Below are positions 8,006 through 16,341 of a stretch of 64,000 nucleotides of DNA, in pieces. Position numbers and translations under genes: made by a program. Position 1 is the first letter of the stretch. The number at the start of each line of letters is the position of its first letter. The notes below the pieces were generated by a model. The model was not told the origin of the DNA and made no database searches. It saw nothing but the letters and a program-made list of their open reading frames with translations. This stretch comes from Rheinheimera sp. (GTDB lineage Bacteria > Pseudomonadota > Gammaproteobacteria > Enterobacterales > Alteromonadaceae): positions 124,001 through 188,000 of the forward strand of contig NZ_JAUYGV010000001.1 in the NCBI RefSeq assembly GCF_030690345.1, in the 5' to 3' direction.

Positions 8006-8872
8006 TTGTCAGTTCTTGGAATTAGCGATAAAACAAAGACTGTTTATGTCGGCGATAGTGCGATTTACGGCAGGCCCATCGCCGCAAATCAACTTATCAT
8101 TCCTATTAGCTTTCCGAGTTTGGTTCCCAGTGACTATAGATCGCTTGGGGAGTATCCGGGCCTAATTTTCCTTGAAGATATGTACGAGCCAGCTGCTGGT
8201 ATTAAACGTGGCAGGGTTTACTGTCTTCCCATTTCGAATAAGGATTGGATGCAGAGTGTTTTTGTTCGGCAAGTGGAATGGGCAGGAATTGCACCAGCAT
8301 TAGTCCAAGAACAATATTTTTACCACTATCAGATCTACAAAATGCCTCACTACATTTCTGATACTAACAGTAACCAAGCTATTCTGGGAGATGGTAAATA
8401 TGCGTCATTCTGGAAAGTGGTAGCCGTAGAGCAGGTGTTTGGTGGTGACATCGTTGTAACACTTAAAAGCACCCGCACGAATGGCGTACTGCCAGTGTTG
8501 TTACCCCAGGCTATGTCTTCTGAGTATTATCAGCGCTTGAGCATTACGCTTGATGAAGTACAAGCGGCCAACCGGAGAATAAGTCCTTTTCATTTGGTTG
8601 AAAGCTGTCGAAATTCGGCTGCGTTTGCAGTAGGTATTGCTATTGATGACACGTCTTCAGATTTAGGACATGGCCTTAAAAAGCTTGCAGTAAAAATGCC
8701 GAATAATACGCTGAGCGTAAATGCCGGCCAAATCATTGCTCGGCTACATTCCCGGGCCAAGACCAACGCCCAAGCACAATATAACACCCGTGATATTACT
8801 GAAGAAGATGCGCAAACGGCGCTGCATTGTCTGTCGTTATTGTTAGTTGAGCTTGGCTTGGCCAGATATTGA
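8006..8872 (+). CDS. Unrecognised protein of the defence island
   Basis: I do not recognise this 288-residue protein. TTG at 8006 is taken as the start because AAGGAG lies 5 bases upstream (7995-8000). It looks soluble, with no signal peptide or membrane segment. The N-terminal two thirds is rich in beta-type segments with many aromatic residues (YFYHYQIYKMPHYI near 110). The C-terminal third, from about 185, is helical. No catalytic signature stands out. It begins 70 bases after mrr on the same strand and ends 14 bases before the convergent toxin gene. Its position suggests a role tied to SIR2-like and Mrr, but that is context only. Confidence 0.7.
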   Translation: MSVLGISDKTKTVYVGDSAIYGRPIAANQLIIPISFPSLVPSDYRSLGEYPGLIFLEDMYEPAAGIKRGRVYCLPISNKDWMQSVFVRQVEWAGIAPALVQEQYFYHYQIYKMPHYISDTNSNQAILGDGKYASFWKVVAVEQVFGGDIVVTLKSTRTNGVLPVLLPQAMSSEYYQRLSITLDEVQAANRRISPFHLVESCRNSAAFAVGIAIDDTSSDLGHGLKKLAVKMPNNTLSVNAGQIIARLHSRAKTNAQAQYNTRDITEEDAQTALHCLSLLLVELGLARY

Positions 8873-8886
8873 TATACAAACTTGGC

Positions 8887-9306
8887 TTATTTTGCTTCCC
8901 ACGGATTAATAACATCAATATTCGCCGCTGCAAATGCTGACATATCGCGCGATGCGACTTTAAAGCCCTGTGACACCGCGATAGCCGCTATGTAGCCATC
9001 GGGTACCGGAAAGCCTTTTCCGGCAGATCTTGCTGTAGACGCTAACCGGGCATACTGCATAGCCGCAGCATGATCAAAAGACAGCACTCTTCCGGTAAAA
9101 AGCGCCATAAGTCCGTCAAGGGCTTCATTTAGCATATCTTTACGCTTGCCGGTGGGTAACATGGCAATGCCAAACAGCAGCTCAGCCAAGGTTACACTGG
9201 ACAAGTACAGCGTTTCGGCTGATTGCGCATTAAGCCAGGCTGTCACGTTTGGATGCGGTTCAGGCTTCATCGCTTCAGATATAACGTTGGTATCCAGAAC
9301 GATCAT
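8887..9306 (-). CDS. PIN-domain toxin, FitB/VapC type
   Basis: Predicted magnesium-dependent ribonuclease toxin of 139 residues. The PIN-domain acidic residues are visible: VLDTNVISE at the N-terminus (Asp5), LAELLFGI near 40, PDGYIAAIA near 102 and SRDMSAF near 119. It overlaps the antitoxin gene by 4 bases (ATGA at 9303-9306), the standard layout of a translationally coupled toxin-antitoxin pair with the antitoxin first. Closest in style to FitB, in which the complex binds its own promoter through the antitoxin. Confidence 0.9.
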   Translation of the reverse strand: MIVLDTNVISEAMKPEPHPNVTAWLNAQSAETLYLSSVTLAELLFGIAMLPTGKRKDMLNEALDGLMALFTGRVLSFDHAAAMQYARLASTARSAGKGFPVPDGYIAAIAVSQGFKVASRDMSAFAAANIDVINPWEAK

Positions 9307-9557
9307 TCAAACTCCATCGGTTCTGCAGGAGTAGTGCTGCGCGCTTGGTCTAAAGCGGTTAAATCGTCATTTGTCAGCCCGATTTTTCGCCCCAGCTCTG
9401 CCAGTGCATCGCCCATTTGAATACGTGTTTTGGGTAATATAGCCTCTTCCAGAATCGCCCGCATTTCAGCCTCGGCACTGCGATTGTGCCGCTTGGCTCT
9501 GGCTTTTAAAGCGCTGTGTATCTCATCCGGTATATTTCTAACCGTCATCATAGCCAT
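9303..9557 (-). CDS. FitA-type ribbon-helix-helix antitoxin
   Basis: 84-residue antitoxin. The N-terminus MMTVRNIPDEIHSALKARAK is a classic ribbon-helix-helix: a beta strand, then a helix with the conserved Ile-Pro turn, then RSAEAEMRAILEEAI as the second helix. The C-terminal part from about residue 50 would thread into the PIN toxin. GGAGGT lies upstream of the chosen ATG; starts 2 or 3 codons later are equally possible. The protein would repress its own promoter at 9586-9613. Confidence 0.88.
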   Translation of the reverse strand: MAMMTVRNIPDEIHSALKARAKRHNRSAEAEMRAILEEAILPKTRIQMGDALAELGRKIGLTNDDLTALDQARSTTPAEPMEFE

Positions 9558-9585
9558 AGATAGCCACCTCCGGGAGCACTGGAAA

Positions 9586-9628
9586 AGTGTAGAACTGATT
9601 AAAGTGCATTCAATATAGGAAGAGTGCA
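9586..9628 (-). promoter_or_regulatory. Putative fitAB promoter with two operator-like repeats
   Basis: Read on the minus strand: TTGAAT (9613-9608), 16 bp, TACACT (9591-9586). AGTGCA occurs at 9603-9608 and again at 9623-9628 on the plus strand, exactly 20 bp apart. One copy touches the -35 box, which would suit binding of two FitA dimers on one DNA face. Confidence 0.45.
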
Positions 9629-9657
9629 GTCAAAAAGCAATCAGATCACTCAATGCC

Positions 9658-9670
9658 GACCTTTAGGTTG
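9658..9670 (-). pseudogene. Third, shortest tRNA-fMet-like remnant
   Basis: CGACCTTTAGGTTG (about 9657-9670) aligns with CGACCTTCGGGTTG of the second unit 100 bp further along. It is probably the last trace of another tandem copy of the initiator tRNA gene. Confidence 0.4.
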
Positions 9671-9685
9671 TTGAATTTCAGGCAC

Positions 9686-9708
9686 AAAAAAACCGACTAT
9701 TAAGTCGG
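9686..9708 (-). terminator. Second terminator of the decayed tRNA-fMet array
   Basis: On the minus strand CCGAC / GTCGG (9704-9708 with 9693-9697), loop of 6, then seven T. It is exactly 100 bp from the terminator at 9786-9808. The stem differs from that one by paired changes that keep base pairing, so both were under selection. Confidence 0.7.
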
Positions 9709-9717
9709 CCTTAGTGT

Positions 9718-9769
9718 TGGTTGCGGGAGCCCTGATCTTTATGAAGAGCGAACCGACGACCTTCGGGTT
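9718..9769 (-). pseudogene. Decayed second copy of tRNA-fMet (3' part only)
   Basis: 14 bases at 9718-9731 (including the CCA end and acceptor strand) and 20 bases at 9750-9769 (T arm and variable-loop side) are identical to the intact tRNA at 9818-9831 and 9838-9857. An 18-base insert replaces the 6 bases between them, and the whole 5' half is missing. It sits 100 bp downstream of the intact gene in the direction of transcription, like one unit of a tandem array. Confidence 0.75.
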
Positions 9770-9785
9770 GTTGAACTTTGGGCAC

Positions 9786-9808
9786 AAAAAAACCTACGTC
9801 AAAGTAGG
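9786..9808 (-). terminator. Terminator of tRNA-fMet
   Basis: Minus-strand stem CCTAC (9808-9804) with GTAGG (9797-9793), loop of 6, followed by seven T. It lies 10 bases past the CCA end of the tRNA. Confidence 0.75.
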
Positions 9809-9817
9809 CTTAGATGT

Positions 9818-9894
<77 letters not shown>

Positions 9895-9912
9895 TCCGTC
9901 ATTGCGGGGCGC

Positions 9913-9941
9913 ATCTTAGTGTTTTTAACAAAGCCATGCAA
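9913..9941 (-). promoter_or_regulatory. Promoter of tRNA-fMet
   Basis: Minus strand: TTGCAT (9941-9936), 17 bp, TAAGAT (9918-9913), then a GC-rich discriminator (GCGCCCC) of the kind seen at stringently controlled stable-RNA promoters. The position, about 19 bp upstream of the mature tRNA 5' end, fits. Confidence 0.55.
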
Positions 9942-9979
9942 GCCTTTATCTGCTTTTATTTTTAAGATGTTGCTTAACT

Positions 9980-10014
9980 GCTGCTTTGTTAAACAAAGCG
10001 CTGTTTTAAGCAGC
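9980..10014. repeat. Nested inverted repeats between tRNA-fMet and rlmL
   Basis: CTTTGTT-A-AACAAAG (9984-9998) is a perfect palindrome. It lies inside a larger pair GCTGCTT (9980-9986) / AAGCAGC (10008-10014). This is the divergent promoter region; the role is not known. Confidence 0.5.
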
Positions 10015-10059
10015 AATTTAGTACTTTTACAAAAACTCAAACGGATAAATAGCACATTC

Positions 10060-10068
10060 TGCTATACT
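10060..10068 (+). promoter_or_regulatory. Extended -10 promoter element for rlmL
   Basis: TGC-TATACT (10060-10068) is an extended -10 box 31 bases before the chosen rlmL ATG. The -35 region is poor, as is common with extended -10 promoters. Confidence 0.4.
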
Positions 10069-10099
10069 GACGGCCATTTTTGTTAGGGGTTTGGGTAGC

Positions 10100-12214
10100 A
10101 TGCTGGAATTCTGGGCGTTAACGTCTAAAGGGGTAGAAGAGCTGTTGGCGGATGAAATTCGCCAGCAGGGTGGCGAAGTGTTGAAAGTAACCATGGGTGT
10201 GGTGCGCTTTAAGGCAGAACTGCGCACAGGGTATCAATTATGTTTGTGGTCGCGCCTGGCTACCCGTATTTTGCGCTTAATCCAATCTGAGCCGGTAACG
10301 GCTGACAGTGATATTTATCAGATTGCGCAGAAAATTGACTGGCCACAGCAAATGTCACTGCGCAATACGTTGGCAGTTGACTGTGTTGGCAAGCACCCGA
10401 AAATAGACAACACCCAGTTTGGTGCTATCCGCTTAAAAGACGCCATTGTTGATCAGTTCCGTGAAGAAACCGGCCACCGCCCGGATGTTGACCGCATGGA
10501 CCCCGATGTCCGCTTTCAGGTGCGGTTAGATAAAGCTCATTTCCACTTTTTACAGGACTTTTCCGGCCCGTCGTTGCATCAGCGTGGTTATCGCGCCGGC
10601 CAGGGCGAAGCACCATTAAAAGAGCATTTAGCGGCGGCGCTGTTAAAGCGCTCCGGCTGGCAGGTAGAACAACCGTTGTTTGACCCGTTTTGCGGCAGCG
10701 GCACTATAGTGCTGGAAGCGGCATTAATCGCGCTGAATAAAGCGCCGGGTTTAAGCCGCGAAAAGTTTGCCTTCGAAGGCTGGCCGGGCCATCGCGATGC
10801 CATATGGCAGCAGTTAAAACAAGAAGCCAAAGCGGCGCAGCGTGGGTTACCCGCAGCCGTACAGTTTTGGGGCTCGGATTTTGATGAGCGCAATTTAGCC
10901 AAAGCGAAGCAAAATGCCGCCCGTGCCGGTGTTGCATCTGTGGTGCAGTTTGATTATGCCGATGCCACAGCGTTAAAAGCGCCGGTAACCAATGTGCCGG
11001 GCGTTATTGTTACCAACCCGCCGTATGGTGAGCGGCTGGGCGATCTACCCTCATTAATACCGTTATACAGTAAATTTTCCTTAGCGTTAAAGCAGCACTA
11101 TCAGGGCTGGCGTTTAGCCATTATTACCTCAAACACCGATTTACTGCGCGCGCTGCGCTTATCAAAAAGTAAAAGTTATAAATTTACCAATGGCCCGCTG
11201 GATTGTGATTTCACCCTGTTTGATTTAACCGAAAAACAAGTGGCGGTAAGCTCTGACGCGCCGGCGCTGTTTTACAGTGAAAGCAGCTCGTTTGGCAACC
11301 GCTTGGCGAAGAATGTAAAGCAGCTGCAAAAGTGGGCGAAAAAAGAAGGCTTAAGCTGCTACCGTCTATATGATGCCGATATTCCGGAATATAACGTGGC
11401 GGTAGATTGGTACGACGGCGAAGTGGTGGTGCATGAATATGCTGCGCCGGCCACGGTGGACGAGCAGGTATCGCAAAAACGCTTATTCGATGTGGTAAAC
11501 CAGGTACCGCAGGTGCTGGCTATCAGCTCAGATAAAATGATTTTAAAAGTACGCGAAAAGCAAAAGGGCACTTCGCAGTATCAGGCGTTAAATAAAGCCG
11601 GCCAATATAAAGAAGTCAGCGAGTATGGCGCTAAGTTTTTAGTAAATCTGCGCGATTACCTGGATACCGGTTTATTTTTAGATCATCGCATTACCCGGCG
11701 GATGATCCAGCAGCAGGCCAAAGGTAAAACGGTGTTAAACCTGTTTGCTTATACCGGCAGTGCGTCGGTGCATGCCGCTATTGGCGGTGCCGCCAGTGTG
11801 ACTACGGTAGATATGTCTAACACTTATTTAGACTGGGCTAAGCGTAACTTCACCATTAACGGCTTAACCGGCAAGCAGTATCAGTTCGAGCAAGCTGATT
11901 GCTTACAATGGTTAAGCCGCTGCCGTGCTCAGTTCGATTTAATTTTTGTTGACCCGCCAACCTTTTCTAACTCGAAACGGATGCAAGACAGCTGGGATGT
12001 GCAGCGCGATCACGTTAATTTGTTAAACATGCTGACGCCGCGACTGGCACCTGGCGGCAAAGTGATTTTCTCTAACAACAAACGCCGCTTTAAGATTGAT
12101 ACCCAGGCACTTAATGATGCCGGCTGGCAGGTAAAAGATATCTCGGCCGCTACCTTGCCGGAAGATTATAAGCGTAACCCGAATATTCACGTTTGTTTTG
12201 AGTTAACGCGCTAA
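10100..12214 (+). CDS. rlmL: Bifunctional 23S rRNA methyltransferase RlmKL
   Basis: Makes m2G2445 and m7G2069 in 23S rRNA. 704 residues, as in E. coli. Order: THUMP region (about 40-155), then the RlmL methyltransferase with DPFCGSGTIVLEAA near residue 195 and the catalytic TNPPYGERLG near 307. A second Rossmann methyltransferase (RlmK) follows from about 530, with NLFAYTGSASVHAAIGGA and VDPPTFSNSKR. ATG at 10100 is preferred over TTG at 10091, because the TAGGGG element upstream would be only one base from the TTG. It heads the conserved rlmL-glutaredoxin-uup-DUF3466 run. Confidence 0.95.
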   Translation: MLEFWALTSKGVEELLADEIRQQGGEVLKVTMGVVRFKAELRTGYQLCLWSRLATRILRLIQSEPVTADSDIYQIAQKIDWPQQMSLRNTLAVDCVGKHPKIDNTQFGAIRLKDAIVDQFREETGHRPDVDRMDPDVRFQVRLDKAHFHFLQDFSGPSLHQRGYRAGQGEAPLKEHLAAALLKRSGWQVEQPLFDPFCGSGTIVLEAALIALNKAPGLSREKFAFEGWPGHRDAIWQQLKQEAKAAQRGLPAAVQFWGSDFDERNLAKAKQNAARAGVASVVQFDYADATALKAPVTNVPGVIVTNPPYGERLGDLPSLIPLYSKFSLALKQHYQGWRLAIITSNTDLLRALRLSKSKSYKFTNGPLDCDFTLFDLTEKQVAVSSDAPALFYSESSSFGNRLAKNVKQLQKWAKKEGLSCYRLYDADIPEYNVAVDWYDGEVVVHEYAAPATVDEQVSQKRLFDVVNQVPQVLAISSDKMILKVREKQKGTSQYQALNKAGQYKEVSEYGAKFLVNLRDYLDTGLFLDHRITRRMIQQQAKGKTVLNLFAYTGSASVHAAIGGAASVTTVDMSNTYLDWAKRNFTINGLTGKQYQFEQADCLQWLSRCRAQFDLIFVDPPTFSNSKRMQDSWDVQRDHVNLLNMLTPRLAPGGKVIFSNNKRRFKIDTQALNDAGWQVKDISAATLPEDYKRNPNIHVCFELTR

Positions 12215-12218
12215 TAGT

Positions 12219-12464
12219 ATGAATAGCATGCAACCGGTCTTAACCTTATACAGTACTTGGGGCTGTCATCTGTGCGAGCAGGCAGAGCAGCTGTTGATAG
12301 CCGCCGGCCAGGCCGGACAATTTCAGGTGGTTGATATTGTTGACGATGAGGCCGCGTTCACGCGCTATCGCGTGGCGATACCTGTATTAAAACAGGGTGA
12401 TAACGAATTATGCTGGCCCTTTGATGCGGACCAGCTGGCAACATGGCTTAAGGATGTACAGTAG
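12219..12464 (+). CDS. Glutaredoxin-like thiol protein (DUF836 type)
   Basis: 81 residues with a thioredoxin-fold start, LTLYSTWGCHLCEQAEQLL. The redox motif is Cys-His-Leu-Cys. It is followed by the cis-Pro region AIPVLKQGD near 53. It begins 4 bases after rlmL and its stop overlaps the uup start by one base, so the three genes are translationally close. The family commonly sits in this position in Vibrio and Shewanella relatives; the redox partner is unknown. Confidence 0.85.
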   Translation: MNSMQPVLTLYSTWGCHLCEQAEQLLIAAGQAGQFQVVDIVDDEAAFTRYRVAIPVLKQGDNELCWPFDADQLATWLKDVQ

Positions 12465-14365
12465 TGGAATTATTACGTTTTCAGCAGGCGTGTTTAGCCT
12501 TTGGCACCAACCCGATACTGGATCATGTCGACTTCAGCTTATTCAGTGGCGAGCGCGTGTGTTTAGTTGGTCGCAATGGCGCCGGTAAATCGTCATTGTT
12601 AAAATTGCTGACCGGACAGCAAAATCTGGACGATGGCCAGATCGTGGTGAATACCGGGGTAGTATTAAGCCGACTGGAGCAAGATCCGCCGGCAAAAATG
12701 GACGTGAAAATTGCCGACTTTATCCGCGAAGGTGCCGGTGATTTAGCGCAAATTGCGCAACAATTTTATACCTTGTCAGAAAATTTAGACGGCGCCTCAG
12801 ATGCCGACTATCGTCTGTTTGAGAAATTACAAAGCGAAATGGATACCCGCGATGGCTGGGGGCTGGAATCCCGCGTTGCTGATTTATGCCAGCAGTTTGA
12901 TATGAACCCCGATGCCAGTTTAGCTACGTTATCCGGTGGCTGGCTGCGCAAAGCTGCCCTGGCCCGGGCATTAGCCGCCAGGCCGGATATTTTATTACTC
13001 GACGAGCCGACTAACCACCTGGATGTTGCTGCTATTCAGTGGCTGGAGCAGTTTTTACTGAATTTTTCCGGTGCCATTATTTTTATCTCGCACGACAGGG
13101 CTTTTATCCGTGCTTTGGCTACCCGCATTATTGATCTGGACCGTGGTTTGTTAACGTCGCACCCCGGCAATTATCAGGAATACCTGGATCGTAAACAAAA
13201 AATGCTCGAAGACGAGCAACAGCACAATGCATTGTTTGATAAAAAACTGGCAGAAGAAGAAGTATGGATCCGCCAGGGTATTAAAGCGCGGCGCACCCGT
13301 AACGAAGGCCGGGTAAGAGCCCTTAAAGCGCTGCGGCGTGAGCGGGCAGAGCGGGTAGAGACTTTAGGCAAGGTCGATTTTAATATCGAGCAGGCCGATC
13401 GCTCCGGCAAGCTGGTATTTGAAACTAAAGCCATAAGCTGTGGCTTTAATGGCAAAACTGTTATAGATAAGCTTGATCTGTTGGTAATGCGCGGTGATCG
13501 TATTGCCCTGGTTGGGCCAAACGGTGTGGGTAAATCAACGCTGATTAAGCTGTTATTGGGTGACTATAAACACGACAGTGGCGAGATTAAGCGCGGCACC
13601 AATATTGAAGTGGCCTATTTTGACCAACACCGTATCGCACTGGATTTAGAAGCCACAGTGCAGGATAACGTTGCAGAGGGTAAACAGGAAATTACCCAAA
13701 ATGGCAAAAGTCGCCATGTGCTCAGTTACCTACAGGATTTTTTATTCCCGCCGGCACGGGCGCGTACTCCGGTAAAAGCCTTATCGGGCGGTGAGAAGAA
13801 CCGTTTATTGCTGGCCAAACTGTTTGCCAGACCAAGTAACTTATTGATCCTCGACGAGCCAACCAACGACTTAGATGTTGAAACGCTGGAGCTGCTGGAA
13901 GATATTTTGCAGCAATACCAGGGCACAGTGCTGCTGGTAAGCCACGACCGCGAATTCGTTAATAATACCGTAACCAGCTCACTGCTGTTTGCCGGTGGTG
14001 GCCGTATTATTGATATTGCCGGTGGCTATGACGACGTTATTGCTTACCAGCAACGCCTGCAACCAACTGCAGCCACTGCACAAAAAGTGACAAAGCCATC
14101 ACAGAGCGTTACAGAACAAACGCCGGTGCAGGCTTCTGTTAGCAGTGCTAAGAAGTTATCATACAAAGAACAGCGTGAACTGGAGCAACTGCCTGCTTTA
14201 GTGGAGCAACTTGAAGCTGAGCTTGAAGCTTTACAACTGAAAGTAAATGATGCCGAGTTTTTTAAGCAAAGCGCAGAGCAAACGCAAGCTACATTGAACC
14301 AATTACAACAGACCGAGTCGAAGCTGGCGCAAGCGTACGCGCGCTGGGAAGAATTAGACGCATAA
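12464..14365 (+). CDS. uup: ABC-F ATPase Uup
   Basis: Soluble twin-cassette ABC-F protein acting at the ribosome or on branched DNA; loss raises transposon excision in E. coli. 633 residues. First cassette: Walker A GRNGAGKSS near 36 and the unusual signature LSGGWLRKAALA near 155, then [10 protein letters not shown]. Second cassette: GPNGVGKST near 352 and LSGGEKNRLLLAK near 442, then LDEPTNDLD. The linker between them is rich in Arg and Glu, and a C-terminal coiled coil runs from about 560. The GTG start shares one base with the preceding stop (TAGTG), with AGGA 9 bases upstream. Confidence 0.94.
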   Translation: MELLRFQQACLAFGTNPILDHVDFSLFSGERVCLVGRNGAGKSSLLKLLTGQQNLDDGQIVVNTGVVLSRLEQDPPAKMDVKIADFIREGAGDLAQIAQQFYTLSENLDGASDADYRLFEKLQSEMDTRDGWGLESRVADLCQQFDMNPDASLATLSGGWLRKAALARALAARPDILLLDEPTNHLDVAAIQWLEQFLLNFSGAIIFISHDRAFIRALATRIIDLDRGLLTSHPGNYQEYLDRKQKMLEDEQQHNALFDKKLAEEEVWIRQGIKARRTRNEGRVRALKALRRERAERVETLGKVDFNIEQADRSGKLVFETKAISCGFNGKTVIDKLDLLVMRGDRIALVGPNGVGKSTLIKLLLGDYKHDSGEIKRGTNIEVAYFDQHRIALDLEATVQDNVAEGKQEITQNGKSRHVLSYLQDFLFPPARARTPVKALSGGEKNRLLLAKLFARPSNLLILDEPTNDLDVETLELLEDILQQYQGTVLLVSHDREFVNNTVTSSLLFAGGGRIIDIAGGYDDVIAYQQRLQPTAATAQKVTKPSQSVTEQTPVQASVSSAKKLSYKEQRELEQLPALVEQLEAELEALQLKVNDAEFFKQSAEQTQATLNQLQQTESKLAQAYARWEELDA

Positions 14366-14393
14366 GAATCGTAGTAAATTTTAGGGGCCCCGA

Positions 14394-16109
14394 ATGAAGT
14401 TATCACGCATCAGCCTGGCGATATTGCCGCTGTTAAGTCTGTGTTCTGTGCAAGCGGCAGTGTACAGCGTCGTTGAGATTGGTGAAGTCAGCGAAGTAAA
14501 GTCTACCTATGCTGCGGCAATAAACGATGCCGGAAGTGTGGTTGTTAATGGTGCTGTCAGCACAAACAATCCTTTAAATAACCTTGGCATTCCTAATGTA
14601 AACGGTAATGGTTTAGGGGCTTTTAATTTCCCGTTGGATCTTGATGTTATTGATTTTGAAAGTAATGCCGTGATTGCTTTATTAACGGACGAGCAGCTGG
14701 CTGATGCTATTAACGGTAATATTGATGCCTCTATACTAAACATTTTGCTGCGTTTTAATCCCGCAAACCAACGCATAGGTTACTCGTTGGGGTACGTATC
14801 TACTATAGACGGTATGTTACAAAACTTGCCGCTGCGCGATCTCACCCAACAGCGCGGCAACAGCGAATATTTATACGATATTAATAATGCCGGTGTTGCG
14901 GTGGGTACTGCAAGCACCACCTTTGCATTGCAAAGCTTTACCCCAGCCGTGACAGATGAAGAACCGGAACCGGAAACAGTCGATGTCTGGGTACCGGAAC
15001 TATCTCATCAGTTAGGTGTGGTAGTGCAAAATAATCAGGTAAGCACGATTCCGGCACCTTATCAGGAGCTGGGTGGTGGTTTTACAGTAGCCAAAGCTAT
15101 CAGTGATAGCGGCTTAATTGCCGGTTATGGCAGTAGTGGTATGGACGAAGATAAGCAGACTGAGATAGAAGAAGCCTGTGATGGTTCAGATACACCGGTA
15201 AATAACTGTTTGTATAACGACGCGATAGATGGCAGTTATCACAAAAGAGCTATGGTGTGGCAATTGCAGGCCAATGGTACTATCGGTGAACCTGAAATAT
15301 TTGGTTTTCTGGGTGATAAAAATACCGGTGTTGCTTTTGATGGTGAAGGTGTAAACGGCAACACTTATTTTAGTGAGGCAAATGACGTTAATAACAATGG
15401 CCTGGCAGTAGGACATTCGATATATACTGACTCAGACAGAAATTTTCGTACAGAACACGCCAGCTTGTACACTGAAGGGCAGGTGCTGCCGCTGATTGAT
15501 CCGTTGGAATGGTCAAGTAGCGATGCAGTTGCAGTGAATAACAACGATATTATTGTTGGCTACGCAAAAAAACGTATTAATTCGTTAGACCGCAACAAGT
15601 TTTTTTATCACGATTATAGTTCTGCGCAAACCGTATTCCCGCAAGATTTTTTTACCAGCTCTGCCTCAGAGCCGAATGCCATAAACGATCTTGATCAAGT
15701 AGTGGGTAGGGCAGAGGTTATGTTAGCCGGTACGACGACGAGACGTAAGCATGGCTTTATCTATGATATTGCGACAGACAGCTTTCGTGATCTAAATACC
15801 TTGCTGGGTTGCGATGTACCTTACACCATAGTGGATGCAAACGATATCAACAACAATGGGGAAATTTTGGCCACTGCTTTGGTTAAGCGTGAACAGCGTG
15901 ATGCTTTAGGTGACGTAGTATTAGACAGTGCCGGTAATGCCATAGAAGAAGATGTGGTTATAGCCGTGAAACTAATACCTGTTGCCAATGGTGAAGCTGA
16001 AAATTGCACAACAGAGGATACAGTGTACGAGCGTAAAGGTGGCTCTTTGCCCTGGAGTCTGCTGGTATTGAGCTCCGGTTTGCTTTGGTGGCGTAAAACT
16101 AAGGTGTGA
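14394..16109 (+). CDS. DUF3466 exported protein with GlyGly-CTERM tail
   Basis: 571 residues. A signal peptide ends near residue 22 (SLCSVQA). The body contains many repeats built around 'AINDAG', 'DINNAG', 'DVNNNG' and 'INNNGE'. This is the extracellular HAF-like repeat pattern typical of DUF3466. The C-terminus has GGSLPWSLLVLSSGLLWWRK: Gly-Gly-Ser, one membrane helix and a basic end. That is the GlyGly-CTERM signal cleaved by rhombosortase, so the protein is probably processed and shown on the cell surface. The function is unknown. It sits between uup and rmf as in Vibrio and Shewanella. Confidence 0.88.
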   Translation: MKLSRISLAILPLLSLCSVQAAVYSVVEIGEVSEVKSTYAAAINDAGSVVVNGAVSTNNPLNNLGIPNVNGNGLGAFNFPLDLDVIDFESNAVIALLTDEQLADAINGNIDASILNILLRFNPANQRIGYSLGYVSTIDGMLQNLPLRDLTQQRGNSEYLYDINNAGVAVGTASTTFALQSFTPAVTDEEPEPETVDVWVPELSHQLGVVVQNNQVSTIPAPYQELGGGFTVAKAISDSGLIAGYGSSGMDEDKQTEIEEACDGSDTPVNNCLYNDAIDGSYHKRAMVWQLQANGTIGEPEIFGFLGDKNTGVAFDGEGVNGNTYFSEANDVNNNGLAVGHSIYTDSDRNFRTEHASLYTEGQVLPLIDPLEWSSSDAVAVNNNDIIVGYAKKRINSLDRNKFFYHDYSSAQTVFPQDFFTSSASEPNAINDLDQVVGRAEVMLAGTTTRRKHGFIYDIATDSFRDLNTLLGCDVPYTIVDANDINNNGEILATALVKREQRDALGDVVLDSAGNAIEEDVVIAVKLIPVANGEAENCTTEDTVYERKGGSLPWSLLVLSSGLLWWRKTKV

Positions 16110-16110
16110 C

Positions 16111-16137
16111 AAAAAGCTGCTTCGGCAGCTTTTTTTA
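16111..16137 (+). terminator. Terminator after the DUF3466 gene
   Basis: Stem AAAAAGCTGC / GCAGCTTTTT around a UUCG tetraloop (16121-16124), followed by further T. It is a strong intrinsic terminator that closes the rlmL-to-DUF3466 run. Confidence 0.9.
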
Positions 16138-16245
16138 TCTCTGTCGCTGATGTGTAGAACTTAGCTATAAAAAAGCGCTGAGTTAGTGTAATTAGATATA
16201 AATAAATCTGTCATCAAATCTTAAACAAGTTCAGTTTGTTAGCCA

Positions 16246-16273
16246 TTGTCAAGTAATTAATCTGCCGTATTCA
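16246..16273 (+). promoter_or_regulatory. Putative rmf promoter
   Basis: TTGTCA (16246-16251), 16 bp, TATTCA (16268-16273), giving a start near 16280 and a leader of about 90 bases before rmf. The leader contains the hairpin at 16313-16341. Confidence 0.4.
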
Positions 16274-16312
16274 AATTGAACCTTTGCGCAGTCCGGGCTA
16301 TCTATTAAAGAG

Positions 16313-16341
16313 TAACCGCAAGACATGTTGCGGTTATTTTT
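16313..16341 (+). terminator. Terminator-like hairpin in the rmf leader
   Basis: Perfect 9-bp stem TAACCGCAA (16313-16321) / TTGCGGTTA (16328-16336), loop GACATG, then TTTTT. It has the form of an intrinsic terminator but stands 30 bases before the rmf start codon, so it may be an attenuator or the end of a short leader RNA. Confidence 0.6.
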
